Positions 24,420-36,445 are shown, numbered from the stretch's first letter. The stretch: DNA of 64,000 bases from Parapristionchus giblindavisi (GCA_943737045.1 CALSFV010000053.1:248001-312000), one strand, 5' to 3'. Numbers and translations are program-made. Notes: a model not told the origin generated them from the sequence alone.

Positions 24420-26040
24420 AGAACGCATTATAAATAACCCATTTAATGAAAATGATATTATTCTATTAAATAAATATTTTCACACTCGCTTGGAGAATTT
24501 CACACGACACGGCAAATTTAAACTAAAGGCAAGGTAATTTCATAAGTGCAATTGCTTTTATGTCTTGTATATAATCAGCTTACAAAGTTCAGAAGCCTCG
24601 AAACGAAATCTTTTTTTTAAATTTATACGGCAATTCTTGCTTGAACACTTAGTATTGCAAACTTATCGCCCGTAAAACTTCGAAGCCTTTTAAACGAAAA
24701 ATCATTGCCTTTATATTTCAGATTCTAATTAGATCAGATCAGATAGATTCTAATCAGATAATTTCTAATCAGATTCGATAAGACAGATTCTTATCAGATT
24801 CTATTAGACAGATTCCTATCAGATTCTATCAGACAGATTCTTATCAGACTCTATCAGACATATTCTTATCAGAATATCTTTCATTTATTAGTAATCGAAT
24901 TGTACCAGTATGGAACTCTTTTGAAAATCATATAGTAACTATACCATACCCTATCATTTTTTGTTGTTTCGTTAGAAAGCTCCCGCTGTGATCAAGTAAT
25001 TGCAGTGGATACACCATTTCTTCATATTTTATTTTAACGTTTTCATCTTTCTAATTATTTGTCAGGTTAGCAATCTCTCTGTAAGAAATGATAAAATATT
25101 AAATATTGAATATCAGACAGATTCTTATCAGATTCTATAAGACAGATTCTTATCAGATTCTCACACGAAAGTTCAACTTATTTGGATATAGAGAGATGGG
25201 TATAAAACTCGTCCGGGCTGCACTGTACACTTGTTTTTCATCGCAAATAAATGAGGGCGAGTCTAGACTTATTTACCACCGTCCTAGGACATCCCAACTT
25301 CAACGAACCTAATATATCCTTTTTTTTGCAAATTTCATTAAGCATGCTCATTTAAGGGTCTCCCCTCTAGATATGTACCTCTCTAGAACTTCTGCCTCAC
25401 CACCCCAATCCCTCTCCATTTCTCTCCCTCGGCCTCTTCCTCTCTAGAACCTCTACCTCTGCTTTTCTCTACCTCTCCTTATTCCTTGTCTTGAATGAAG
25501 CCAATGAATGAAGGAGAGCTCGTTCGTTCCTATGGGGACGCCGAAAATGAGAAAACACTCGCGAAACGGCAAAAAAATTATTTATAGTGCCGAATGCGAT
25601 CATAATAATTGGATAAAACTGCGCGGTCCAATTTTTACGGGTGAGAAGTTGTGATTCTTTCATGCGCCCAGACATGCAGTGACGCAAAATATATCGGCAT
25701 GGTTGAAAAATAAATTTCAATTTATTAAAATATATAAATAAATTAAGATTCGGATGAGACGTCACACTGATTCAATGCGTCGTTGTATTAGTGAACATAA
25801 AGGGGATCTGGATGAAACGTCACAGATAGAACAAAGACATCTAATTATCGAATTAATTTAATTAGATTACTAGGAAATTATTGATGTCCTGAATTCCAAT
25901 GCCTTTAACGGAATCAGTAGCATATAAAGAGCAAGCTAATTTGAAACTAACCCTTTGAATTTGAAACCATCACTTTCTACGAGAGAGTGTGTTCTGAACG
26001 GAGATTTCCCAATTAGCCCGGGGTGTGACTTTAAAGGCAT
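24420..26040. repeat. Degenerate AGACAGATTCTTATCAG repeats and unique DNA
   Basis: Tandem variants of CAGACAGATTCTTATCAGATT occur at 24725-24875 and again at 25112-25162, separated by about 240 bases of unrelated sequence. A worn hairpin MITE (CTACGAGAGAGTG) lies at 25940-26040. No exon is supported. Confidence 0.6.
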
Positions 26041-26810
26041 ATGTTACACTTAAAATTGTGTTCTGTTCTCTATTCACTGTTGATGCATCATGCATCTTTG
26101 ATTTTTAGGTCCACGCCCCTTTCAGGATATCTTGGCTTCGTTACAAGGAAATCGTGCATGGTGAATCACTTCGTGATGCGATGTCGGATGCTCAGAAATG
26201 AAACTAGAAAGTCCATGCCTACCACTCAAGTGCTCATCTTACGTGCTCTTAAACGGATTAATCACGAGCAAACGGGATTACGGTATCAAGAGATTACTGC
26301 AGTTTGATCACTAACTGAACGAGACTCAGAAATGAAATGAGAAACTTCATGACTAGTACGCAAAGTGCTCACGATATCTGATGATTACTGTATGTGGTTT
26401 GATCACAAACTGAACGAGGATCGGAGATAAACTGGGAAAGTTCATGATAACATGATAGCAAGCGATCATCTTACATGGACTTAATCGGATTAGAGACCAC
26501 TAATCACGAGCAAACGAGATTACGACATCAGAGTACGAACTGAATGAACTTTTTGCTCGAATATGGTAAATTTCACTGTGGTGTATACAGGATAAATGCT
26601 AAACGCGACTACCGTAACCAGGTATGAGATGAGTTCAGATAACAAGTTTTTAATCGACTAAAATGAGAGTAAATAGCATTCAAATTACGTAATTATGAAC
26701 TAATAGAATATAAGCATATTACGTAACAAGATTAAAAGGATTGTATTAAGATGGATTATGGTACATCAGGATTACTGTAGGTTGATCGCAGACTGAACTA
26801 ATCAATATTC

Positions 26811-27255
26811 AGACCCTTCTAACAAGGGAACTGTCCCAACTTGTCCTCTCCAATTGAGATGGCAATAGCATGAATAGAATCAGTTTTCGATGCTGATTAC
26901 GAATCTGCTTTAATACGTTGCCCAATCGAGCTGAGCTTCGAGAAAATCGATAATGAAATTCGATTAATGGATTCGAAAATTCACATAATATCTACCTAAT
27001 TTACTAAATCACAACAGCAGTTGTTTGGATATTTGATATATGAGTTCATGAACTATTATGAGGGTTCTGTAGAAATACAGACTAATTTCCGAATCAACTA
27101 GACGAATTTCAATATCGATTTTCTCGAAGCTCAGCTCGATTGGGCAACGTATGAAAGCGGATTCGTAATCAGCATCGAAAACTGATTCTATTTATGCTAT
27201 TGCCATCTCAATTGACCAGGACAAGTTGGGAACGTTCCCTTGTAAGAATAGGTGG
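26811..27255. mobile_element. Inverted-repeat element
   Basis: Arms of about 165 bp at 26811-26975 and 27095-27255 are reverse complements, for example CCCAATCGAGCTGAGCTTCG against CGAAGCTCAGCTCGATTGGG. The ends read CTAACAAGGGAAC and GTTCCCTTGTAAG. It is noncoding. Confidence 0.82.
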
Positions 27256-27329
27256 TCCATTGTTTAGAAACACAAAGTCTCCAAGATATAGACATTAGAG
27301 AAATGATGACTCGCTTGAGCAGGCAGGGA

Positions 27330-27625
27330 GAAGGGGGTTGGAGAGGGAGAGAAAAGGAGAGGGAGGGATCCTAGAAGGAGAGGGAGAGGGAAAGGGAGAG
27401 AAAAGGAGAGGGAGGGATCCTAGAAGGAGAGGGAGAGGGAGAGGGAGAGGGAGAGAGAGAGAAAAGGAGAGGGAGAGGGATCCTAGAGAGAGAGGGAAAG
27501 GGAGAGAGGGAGAGGGAGAGGGAGAGGGAGGGATCCTAGAAGGAGAGGGAGGGGGAGGGTTCCTAGAGGGAGAGGTGGAGGGGGAAAAGGAGAGGGAGAG
27601 ATCCTAGAGGGAGAAGGAGGGGGAG
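27330..27625. repeat. GGGATCCTAGA minisatellite
   Basis: Repeats of GAGAGGGAGGGATCCTAGAA with GA spacers of variable length, the same family as the block at 23545-23840. Translation gives only Arg/Glu/Gly. Confidence 0.9.
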
Positions 27626-27639
27626 GACAAAAACGAGAT

Positions 27640-29000
27640 AGGGAGTCCGCACTGCATAATTCATAAGATGAAATGCGAATGAGATGAATGAAGAAAAGGG
27701 CTTCCAAAGTCTTCTGAATCGATCGAAGATCAGAAAACATATGATAGAACAAAGAACAATAACGAAAAATAGAGAAAATAGGATCTTCAAGAGTACATCT
27801 AGACGGAATATAGTTAATTAATTTTGTGAAAAAACAAAATTGAAATTTAGAATGTGCACGATAGAACGTTGATGTATGAAATTTAGCATCAGGTTTTTAG
27901 TTTTTAATATGTCCTATCTTATTATTGTGCTTTAATTGTATTGAAACTTCACAAATACATGTCAATATGATTCCACAATTAAATTAATAATATTAATAGA
28001 TGTATTAATAATATTAATTTGAGTATAGGATTGCAAGCACATTAAATTTAAATATTTAAAAATATATAGGTTGTGCCCTATGGTGTTTCGGCCGCTACGT
28101 CTACATGTTTACGCAGAAAAGATATTCATCCACTTATTAAAGATATTTATTAAAGAAGGGGACCCATGAGTTGGCATGACTGACTCCCGCCACGATAAGC
28201 ATGCTGGCTATTGTTTATATTATATGGTAATTGGAGTAAGGGATAATGAGAAAATGAGAGAGAAAGTATGCAAATTCGATGAGCACTCTCTACATGCCTT
28301 GAAAGTTGTACTTTCAATGCTCATAGTGAGCTTTAAACATATCGGGAATCAATATGAGATATGTCTTTCGATTCGTGTGATGAATCTCTATCATACTATC
28401 CGAACAGTCTTATTACGAAAAAACTCGTGGGTCTCCATCTTTAAGAAATAAAGATATAGACATTAGAAAAGCTATCAGAAAGCTTCTTTCAAAGCTACTT
28501 AGATTTTCTCGCTGTACATAAACATTCGGCAGCTTTTCTCAATAAAAATAATCAAAATCACGTGCTGATTCGAGTGGTATAAGCCTCTACGAGCCCACGG
28601 TAATGTTTGATCATGGCATTGTTAGCCAAAACAGACTACTTTGTAGCTCTCTGCGCTCTGCGCCAGCGCTCTGGCCACACTATCTTTAGAATGAGCTAAA
28701 GACAGTGGGAGAGTCAGGGCTGACAATGAGTGGGCAAATCTGTTATGTTTCAATAACGACTAATGAAATAACGTGCGACAGTAAGTTAGTGATTAGTAGT
28801 ATTAGTAGTGCGATTAGTAATAGTGTAATGCTCAGAAATAGTATAACTTGAAATTTATATTTTATTAATTTATTTTATTACAAAGGAAATAAATAAATTA
28901 TAGTAATATCAACAAGTAGTGCCCTTCATGGTGTTTCGGCCGCTACTACTAATATGACGAACCGTCAGATGCGAAATCACGAGAAATCTTTGAACAAGGA
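27640..29000. other. Intergenic with dispersed repeats
   Basis: A copy of the word GGTGTTTCGGCCGCTAC lies near 28085 and another near 28930 (a third near 58820), each preceded by AT-rich DNA with ATTAATATTATTAATAGATG-like words. This marks the end of an unclassified repeat family. A worn CTCTCTCG hairpin lies near 28640-28735. No gene recognised. Confidence 0.55.
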
Positions 29001-29007
29001 AGTGTGA

Positions 29008-29335
29008 AAAGGGGTAAAATTAACCCGTTATTCAAGGCACACGAATTCCTGCGTTAGACCTCTGCTAGTTGTGCTTCATATATTCATATATAGAAATAGA
29101 TTCATCCTTATGGCTTAACCTAAGCCGTTACTTATACTAGCCTTAGTGATACACAGTATTCTGGTCCAAGCCATTTTTCTTCCAAAGCAAGACAAAGGAG
29201 AGACCATTGTATTCGAGAGAGTTTGTATGTTGAGCGGTCGTTCTTGCTTTGAAAGTCATGAGAACGCTGTGGATAATTCAACGTCAATTCAATCCGGAGG
29301 GCCTAATCTCTTCTTCGCACCTACTTTAACATCAT
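29008..29335 (-). mobile_element. TTTACC-tailed retroelement copy split by an insertion
   Basis: Reverse of the repeat at 12556-12796. ACCCGTTATTCAAGGCACAC is at 29023 and TCCGGAGGGCCTAATCTC is at 29297. Between them lies foreign DNA (29070-29285). Part of it (29150-29280) matches, inverted, the interior of the MITE at 47371-47627. Confidence 0.6.
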
Positions 29336-29867
29336 AGCTTATCCTATATCCTGTCTGGCACGCCCGGTAGTACTATGTCCTTGGATAAGCAGTCTGAGAT
29401 TTGGCGTCAGTCTCGCTTTTCTCAACGGTTTTCTAATCAGAATCACATGCTGATTTGAATGGTATAGACGTAGCAGCCTAAACAGCATAAGCAATATAAC
29501 TAAACTTTTTTTTTAAATTACATTTTTTGTGCATGCAAACCTGTACAAAACATGTACAATGTGGTTAATTTAACACGGCAATAAACGCGACCATCATTGT
29601 TTATCATATATAGAGCTATAGTAATCCTTATGACTTAACTTAAGCCTTAACTTAAACTTAAATTAAGACTTAACTCATAACTTTACTTGGGCCTTAACTT
29701 ATAACTTAACTAATGACGACGTGAAGTCATAACCCCCACGGTAATTATTCCATTCCCGTGACAGCCATACTTGGTCATAACAAAATATGAATAATAAAAG
29801 AAAAGATCATTAGGCCTTGTTCAAAAACCGTGAAAACAAGTTTTAAAAATTATGTGAAGAGGCTTTT

Positions 29868-29944
29868 CGAGAGAGAGAGGAGGAGAGGAGAGACAGAGTG
29901 TGAGAGAGAGAGGCAGAGAGAGAGAGAGAGACAGAGAGAGAGAA

Positions 29945-29982
<38 letters not shown>

Positions 29983-29990
29983 TAAGAGCG
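29868..29990. repeat. (GA)n microsatellite
   Basis: Imperfect GAGAGA tract with occasional CAGAG and AAAGCG interruptions. Confidence 0.95.
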
Positions 29991-30120
29991 AGATAGCGAG
30001 TAAAAAGTGGAGAGTCCTATTAGGTCTCGAGTCTTTTCTCGACTTCTGAACGCTGTAACTCGACATGTCGACAGTCATATCGAATAATATGTGAGACGTC
30101 GTCAACAAAGCAGAAACCAG

Positions 30121-30485
30121 TCTCGCTGCCTGTCTCTCTCGTTTCTCTCGCTCTCTCGCCTCTTCTCTCGCTGCCTGTCTCACTCGTTTCTCTCGCTCTC
30201 TCGCCTCTTCTCTCGCTGCCTGTCTCACTCGTTTCTCTCGCTCTCTCGCCTCTTCTCTCGCTGCCTGTCTCTCTCGTTTCTCTCGCTCTCTCGCCTCTTC
30301 TCTCGCTGCCTGTCTCTCTCGTTTCTCTCGCTCTCTCGCCTCTTCTCTCGCTGCCTGTCTCTCTCGTTTCTCTCACTCTCTCGTCACTTCTCTCGCTGCC
30401 TGTCTCTCTCGTTTCTCTCGCTCTCTCGCCTCTTCTCTCGCTGCCTGTCTCTCTCGTTTCTCTCGCTCTCTCGTCACTTCTCTGT
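30121..30485. repeat. 45-bp minisatellite, eight units
   Basis: Unit TCTCGCTGCCTGTCTCTCTC continuing to 45 bp, repeated from 30121 with period 45. The period is a multiple of three, so both strands have long open frames (RLFSRCLSLSFLSLS or its Arg/Glu reverse). That openness is a by-product of the repeat, not evidence for a protein. The last units carry a CACTTC variant. Confidence 0.95.
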
Positions 30486-30670
30486 TTCTCTAACAATTGT
30501 TATGCGTGACATGATTCATTCTAGGCCATTATTAAGCACGTAAAACGAAAGATTTCGGAGATACAAAAAAGCGAGCATAACAAAATAGGAAAATGAATGA
30601 ATTACACTATTATAATACGCTAGTAAACGAATATATTATGCGATTAGTTTGAGCAAAGTTGTAGTAGGTT

Positions 30671-30796
30671 TTGCTTTAAATTCATACCCCGAGCTAATCT
30701 TACTCTTAGATCTCGCCGCACTCTCTCGTAGATAAAGAGAGTGAGAGAGAATTGTCGCGTGAGAGAATTTTCAAATTAGCTCGGGTCTTCCTTTAA
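30671..30796. mobile_element. Hairpin MITE, CTCTCTCG family
   Basis: Good example of the family. TTTAAATTCATACCCCGAGC is inverted at the right end (TTAGCTCGGGTCTTCCTTTAA), with CACTCTCTCGTAG and GAGAGTGAGAGAG facing each other inside. Confidence 0.75.
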
Positions 30797-30816
30797 GGTT
30801 TTAAGGTTTTAATGAG

Positions 30817-30925
30817 ACATCCCGAGTTAATTTTAAACTGGTCGCTCTGCCCACACTCTCCCACTTTATTTCTCTGCGAGAGAGTATTGCCAGAGTGGAG
30901 AGTTACAAATTAGACGTGGAGTTAA
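30817..30925. mobile_element. Hairpin MITE, CTCTCTCG family
   Basis: Adjacent copy. CCCGAGTTAATTTTAAACT at the left is matched by AGAGTTACAAATTAGACG at the right, with a GCGAGAGAGTA core. Confidence 0.7.
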
Positions 30926-31179
30926 AGATATGCAATTAAATTTCGCACGGATTCTCAAAGAAGGCTAATCAAGTGGGTGAACGCCGTAAATAAAAGAGTA
31001 GAAGACACGCGCTTGTTATAAGCTTATTCGATTCTTGAACATTAGTCAACTTGATAGAGGCGTAGCGAATAAATAGCAGAGGAATTTGCTTGCATGAACG
31101 CATCTCAAATGCAATATTCCTAAGGAAAGCAGACCGAGGAATAGCGAGATATGAACGGTTTCATGCAGTCGGTCAAAAG

Positions 31180-31350
31180 AATAGTGAGAGGGGAGAGGGA
31201 GGAGAGAGGAGAGAGGAAGAGGGAGACGGGGGGAGAGAGAGAGGAAGAGAAAGAGAGAGAGACAGAGAGGGAGAGAGGAAGAGGAAGAGGGAGAGAAGAG
31301 GCAAAGTAACGAGAGAGCGAGAGAGGCGGGAGGATAAAAAGGAAGAGGTA
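31180..31350. repeat. GA-rich simple repeat
   Basis: Irregular GAGAGAGGAAGAG tract. A reading frame passing through it is low complexity. Confidence 0.9.
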
Positions 31351-31669
31351 TAGAAACAGACTAGACACTTGTACTAGCATGGCTGACTGCCTAGAGAAGG
31401 ACTGGGCTTCGCGATTAAATTGAATATGTTCTTCTTCCTTAGAGCGATCCACATCTCTATTCATATCACACGCATTGTGAAGACACGGTGTTAAAGGAAT
31501 ACCCAGAGCTAAATTTAACATCCCGAGTAAACTACTTTAAGGGTTCTATGGAAGTTTACCGGTTCCAAGAAATTTTAGTGGTCCCAGAATAAGTGTAAAA
31601 TGAAACTACAACTGATTGCATATGTAAAAGGTCAAATATAACCACACCTCTTGTTCTCTGCGTTTAAAT

Positions 31670-31785
31670 GTTGCGACGGTGGTGTTTTAACACCTTTTCC
31701 TATGTGGCAACGCTCTCTCGTAGACACAGAAAGCAAGAGTGCATTGCTACATCGGAAAGTTTCAAATTAGCTCGGCACTATTCAC
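31670..31785. mobile_element. Hairpin MITE, CTCTCTCG family
   Basis: CGCTCTCTCGTAGACACAG faces AAGCAAGAGTG, and the right end reads TTTCAAATTAGCTCGG as in its relatives. Confidence 0.6.
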
Positions 31786-31891
31786 AATCGTAAATTGTTA
31801 GAGAATTTGAACAAAAACGAGGGTAGCCAGCATAGCTAGACTTTAGAATTCAAATATTTGAGCTTCCCGCTGTTTAATGGGAAGTCTGGCC

Positions 31892-32031
31892 GGCACTACT
31901 TCAGAATAGGGTACCAGTCCAAAATAATAGTATAAATGTCTAAGTTAAACGTCCTTTCATTGCTGTTTATTCATTTTTCATATCATTTTGGACTTGCCCG
32001 GTGTTCTGGTACCCTATTCTGAAGTAGTGCC
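31892..32031. mobile_element. MITE with GGCACTACTTCAGAATAGGG ends (copy 1)
   Basis: A 140-bp element with perfect 20-base-class inverted ends, flanked by a perfect 9-bp duplication AGTCTGGCC (31883-31891 and 32032-32040). Two further copies are at 39000-39140 and 48906-49047. Confidence 0.9.
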
Positions 32032-32489
32032 AGTCTGGCCAAGGAGGAGGTCGCCAGGTTTCGCCCCTTTGCTACGGAGTGTTGATTTCCCCCTTTACCT
32101 TTAAAATTATTTCGGTGCCAAAAATTTTTGACACTCAAGCGTATAGCACTCTGCCAAATGAGGGTGATTCGAGGGATTCCTCAACTCTATTGGTGCATAA
32201 TGCTCTATCTATTAAATTATTCTACAAAAAAACCATCTTTATAAATTCTTTCTACCGCATAAAGTATAGTATTTTTGTTCGCATTATTTGCATTACATTG
32301 CTATTCAAATTTGACTCTGCTCATCTTTCTCTGAAAGGAATCTTTGACGCAATTCCAGAGAGACTTCGCACCCGAATAAAATATAAAGGTAAAGGTTATC
32401 ACGTTATTCAACTAATTTAATAAGTAAATTAATATACAGAAGTGATATGCATGCACATATTTTAAAGTAACTTGTAACAATAAAACTAT

Positions 32490-32610
32490 TAAGTAATAAT
32501 GGTGTTTCACACGAAGTCCTGCGGGAGATCACTGCTAGTCTACTGATATTTTGAGGCCAATTCAGTCCAGAGGGCCTAATCTCTTTTTCGCACTAAATTT
32601 ATAAAGCGCT
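32490..32610 (-). mobile_element. TTTACC-tailed retroelement fragment
   Basis: Reverse copy: CACGAAGTCCTGCGGG and GAGGCCAATTCAGTCC match the element at 12556-12796. AAAGGTAAAGG at 32385-32396 may be its tail, separated by a later AT-rich insertion. Confidence 0.55.
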
Positions 32611-32794
32611 CCTTAATATACGCTCTATACAAAACCTGTAACTCTATCATGAATGTTGTTTTCGTCGTCGTGCCATCATAAATCTATTCTAGGCCCCTCA
32701 TAATCTATCTTTTTATAGTATATTTCTGCTTGCACCCATAGTATTCTTGCTCATTTTGAAACACCAAACCGAAGGCTGAACAAAGAAAGGAGCG

Positions 32795-32915
32795 CTCTTC
32801 AAAGGGGCACCCCGCGTTAATTTATCCTCCTCGCCTGGTAATATTCTCTCGCAGATAAAGAAAGTGAGAGAGGATTGTCAGAGCGGAGGTTTAAAGCTCG
32901 CTGCGGACCTTTAAT
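32795..32915. mobile_element. Hairpin MITE, CTCTCTCG family
   Basis: AAAGGGGCACCCCGCGTTAA at the left and its inverse near 32895-32912. The core is TTCTCTCGCAGATAAAGAAAG. Confidence 0.7.
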
Positions 32916-33109
32916 CAAATGCTCTCAAAGAAGAATGACTCAAATCAGCGATAAAACAATCAGAAGCCAAACATTCGAAATAATGATGATGTAAGCACGT
33001 CTTTATGAGAATAACGGATTCGCTGATTCACGGCGTTTCTCCAGCACAGAAAGAACGGTCATTGAAAACTTGGCAATATGCCAAAAATTATATAGAACAC
33101 CACGCTGTA

Positions 33110-33215
33110 CTTTAAATGGTCTCTTCGACGCGCAATGCTCTCTCGTTGTCAGAGAACAGAAAAATAGTGTGCGCAATGAAGAGACCATTGAGTGAGGTTA
33201 CGCTCCCTTTAACCA
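33110..33215. mobile_element. Hairpin MITE, GGTCTCTTC family
   Basis: ATGGTCTCTTCGACGCGCAA faces CGCAATGAAGAGACCATTG around a TCTCGTTGTCAGAGAA loop. It shares its right end AGGTTACGCTCCCTTTAA with copies at 13340 and 19820. Confidence 0.75.
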
Positions 33216-33654
33216 TCTGTGCTCTCTTTGCGTACAATCTCTCTGCTTCGCTCTATATTTTCTAATTCACAAAATGACCTCTCTCGAAACGTTTTCCTCG
33301 AGATCGAGAGCGTATGCATGAAGAGGGAGGCTTATACAACAGTTTTTTGTGGTATTCTATGAAGTTGCAAAACAACTGATTCGCGTAATTAGGCATAAAA
33401 ATGAGATGAATCGACAACACTCCGAGAAGAGGGGATAATGTATGGACGACACGGATATTCGAGAGGGAGAGGGAGATGGAGAGGGAGAGGGAGATGGAGG
33501 ATAGAAAAAATCTAGCTAATGATCATCTGTCTGACATGTAAAGGCTCTAATGAATTCCTTGTTGTGAAAAAATTTTTACGTTGATATTTTTACACTGAAT
33601 TTTTGCCCCGTTAACATTTTTTGACTTTCTTTTTTTTTGTTGACTTTCTTAAAC

Positions 33655-33775
33655 GGTCCGAGCTAATTTAACTCCTCGCGCTAAAATATTTGGCAGTGCT
33701 CTCTCGTAAACAAAGAAAGCGAGAGAGTGCGGCCAGAGCGGAGCCTTTCAAAATGTGTTTGTGTCTTTAATGACC
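33655..33775. mobile_element. Hairpin MITE, CTCTCTCG family
   Basis: CCGAGCTAATTTAACTCC at the left and GCGGAGCCTTTCAAAATG at the right, with core GCTCTCTCGTAAACAAAG. Confidence 0.65.
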
Positions 33776-33779
33776 GCAG

Positions 33780-34370
33780 ACAAAACCAGAGTGCATAGAT
33801 CAAGTAACGTTAGCGCACGAATTTTCTCATTTGCATGCAAGATTTAATTAGCGATAAATGTTCCCGGCGGAAATTGAGCCGTCCTATCTGTGCTCCGAAT
33901 CAAGGACAAGGATACGGTAATTGACTACGGTAGATTACGGCGAAGGGTACGGTAATTTACTGTGGACTGTGGTGGGATACTGTAACAAATGAATACTGAA
34001 GATTAGATGATTACGGTGTATAATTTACTGTAGACTATGATAGGATACTGTAGCAAATGAATACTATAGATTCGCGGCACTTCTTCGGTTTCTGGCCACC
34101 CCACCATAAACAAACAATTAGGAGGAGTTAATTATTACATCACACCCATGAAACTGAGAAGAGTATTATGCAAATTATTTTTTTTAAAACACGCCCGTGC
34201 AGATGAGTAACTCCGCTCTAATTGTTTATGATAGACTGCAACCAGAGCGGAGAGTTTGAAACTAGCTCCGGGCCTTTGAAAGTTTTTGTGTTGGAAAATG
34301 AAGTGGAAAGTAGATAGAAAGTGCTGGAAGTGAAATGAGAGAAGAGAAGACCCATTTAAAGACCATCTAG
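33780..34370. other. Intergenic
   Basis: Contains TACGGTAGATTACGG-type words (33905-34070) and one worn CTCTCTCG-type hairpin (34190-34280). No gene recognised. Confidence 0.5.
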
Positions 34371-34378
34371 ATACCTCA

Positions 34379-34636
34379 TTCCCTCTTCCTCTCCCTCTTC
34401 CTCTCCCTCTCCCTCTTCCTCTCCCTCTCCCTCTTCCTCTCCCTCTCCCTCTCCCTCTCCCTCTCCCTCTCCCTCTCCCTCTCCCTCTCCCTCTCCCTCT
34501 CCCTCTCCCTCTCCCTCTCCCTCTCCCTCTCCCTCTCCCTCTCCCTCTCCCTCTCCCTCTCCCTCTCCCTCTCCCTCTCCCTCTCCCTCTCCCTCTCCCT
34601 CTCCCTCTCCCTCTCCCTCTCCCTCTCCCTCTCCTC
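34379..34636. repeat. (CCTCTC)n hexanucleotide microsatellite
   Basis: About 43 units of CTCCCT/CCTCTC, interrupted only at the left by TTCCTC variants. On the minus strand the frames read poly(Gly-Glu) or poly(Arg-Glu). These are repeat artefacts. Confidence 0.98.
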
Positions 34637-34739
34637 CCATTCCGATAGGTCCTTCATTTCGTCTGTGTCGTCAGCCTCAAAATGAGTGTGGGGTAGATGC
34701 AGAGGAAACAAACAAAATGACCCCTCTTGTGGATGATAT

Positions 34740-35035
34740 GAGAATGAGAGGAGAGAGAGAGGAAGAGGGAGAGAGAATAGATAGTTGAGGAGGGAGAGAG
34801 GGCGATAGAAAGAGACTGGAGAGAGAGAGAATAGTGGGGGAGAGAGAGAGAATAGAGAGAGGGAGAGGAATAGGGAGAGAATGAGAGAGAGGGAGAGAGA
34901 GAGAGAAGGAGAGAGAGAGAGGGAGAGAGAAGAGAGAGAGAGGGGGGAGAGAGGGAGAGAATGAGAGAGAGGGCGAGAGAGAGAGAGAGAGAGACGGGAG
35001 AGAGAGGGGGAGGTAGGGGGAGAGAGAAGCGGGCA
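34740..35035. repeat. GA-rich simple repeat
   Basis: An irregular GAGAGAGGG tract of about 290 bases. Long Ser/Leu/Pro frames on the minus strand arise from it and are not called. Confidence 0.93.
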
Positions 35036-35354
35036 AAAAGGGCCCAGAGTATGGTCGCATGGAAGGGATCTGAGTTCCTCTCCACACCACGTTTACTCTG
35101 GTAATTGGATTGTTGAGGGAAGGAGACGAAAGAAGAAGAGGGGGGGGGGGACTAACGTTGCATTGTCCGGTCGTTCTTTGTTCGAAGAATATTATGCATG
35201 GTTACACTTACACTTGTTACAAGATGGAGCGACCTCTTTCGGAAGACTGTTGGATGCAACTTTCTAAGCGAAGCTAAGTGCAAGAATTGGAATTCCAGCA
35301 CATCAGAGCCCTTGTCTATGCCAACTCTTGATAAATGTGTTATAAATGAAATGA

Positions 35355-35435
35355 AAACACTTGCCTTACGTGCCTACGCCGTAGCGACGGAGACGCAGCG
35401 GAGGAGGTTACGGTGTAGGCACGTAAGGCAACGAT
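35355..35435. mobile_element. Short palindromic MITE
   Basis: TTGCCTTACGTGCCTACGCC is matched by GTGTAGGCACGTAAGGCAA, with GACGGAGACGC in the loop. A sister copy lies at 36050-36130. Confidence 0.75.
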
Positions 35436-36049
35436 GCATAAGAAAAAATGGAGAAAACTCTCCTTGATTTGCACGCGTTCTTGCTTATTATTCCTTTATT
35501 TATTCATTATGTAAAAGTTGTCCGGGCTGTTCGGTATTTTTCACAAAATACAAAATGCAAAACTTTACAAAATATTATGATTCATGCATATAAGATGTTA
35601 GAACAATTTGCGGGGTTGAGCGTGAGTATGGAGAAATTTCACCGTATCGGAGTGAAAATCAATAACATCCGAATAATCAATAATCAATAATCAATAATCA
35701 TTATCGCGACTCAAAAATTACTTGAGTCGATGAGCTCTGTCAGAACCGGAAATTAAAACATGGCTTCGATAATTCAAATTTTAATGCCTTGATATTCCTG
35801 ATTGATGAAGTCCTACAGTGAAATGACGCAATATTTTCGCAGAATCCGCCAATCATCGCTCTATTCAATCCCCTAACTATAAGTGGAAAACATTGATTTT
35901 CACAAGCAGCCCTAATCATCGATCAATAACGATTGACTACCGTAACCTTTTATGTAATTTCATGGACCATCCGAGTTTTTTCAATTGGGCCGGCGCATAC
36001 ATAGCGAAATTTATCATGAGTTGTGAAGTTGTGAATGCATCGTCACAAT

Positions 36050-36130
36050 TTGCCTTACGCGCCTACACCGTAGCCTCCGCCGTAACGACGGAGACGCGGC
36101 GGAGGGGGTTACGGCGTGTTCGCGTAAGGC
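36050..36130. mobile_element. Short palindromic MITE
   Basis: TTTGCCTTACGCGCCTACACC with inverse GCGTGTTCGCGTAAGGC. The inner stem CCTCCGCCGTAAC also occurs in the element at 6213-6314, which suggests a common origin. Confidence 0.7.
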
Positions 36131-36319
36131 TAATGTAACGGTGCATGAAGCCAACGTGACGACGCATAATAAAGGATCATTGAGAGAATTCCCGACGCGA
36201 ACGAGGACATAAAGAATAATGTACATATGGGACGAGAAAATGTTAAAGCACAGCAGCGATTTATGTGCAAGATTATGATGAATTGGCTGTCATTCGCATT
36301 CCGCTGATGGCACAGAGAC

Positions 36320-36344
36320 TGGCAGAGGGAGAGAGATAGAGAAG

Positions 36345-36384
<40 letters not shown>

Positions 36385-36445
36385 AAGAGAGAGAGGGAGA
36401 GAGAGAGGGACAGAGAAAGAGAGAGGGAGAGAGAGAGAGGAGAGG
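36320..36445. repeat. (GA)n microsatellite
   Basis: GAGAGA tract with AAGAAAGAG interruptions. Minus-strand Ser/Leu frames over it are artefacts. Confidence 0.95.

Noticed and set aside
30020..30543. Reading frames of 150-158 codons on both strands
   Set aside because: The 45-bp minisatellite keeps every frame open. Composition is only Arg/Glu/Thr or Leu/Ser, without start context or splice partner.
32079..32420. 113-codon frame on the plus strand
   Set aside because: Starts at a MITE border and ends in a retroelement fragment, with no recognisable domain.
34356..34711. Long Gly-Glu and Arg-Glu reading frames
   Set aside because: They are translations of a perfect CCTCTC hexanucleotide repeat; all frames stay open because the unit length is a multiple of three.
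35448..35690. 80-codon frame starting MEKTLLDLHAFLLIIP with a hydrophobic start
   Set aside because: No homology recognised, no splice partner, and it runs into an ATCAATAATCAATAATC repeat; too little to call.
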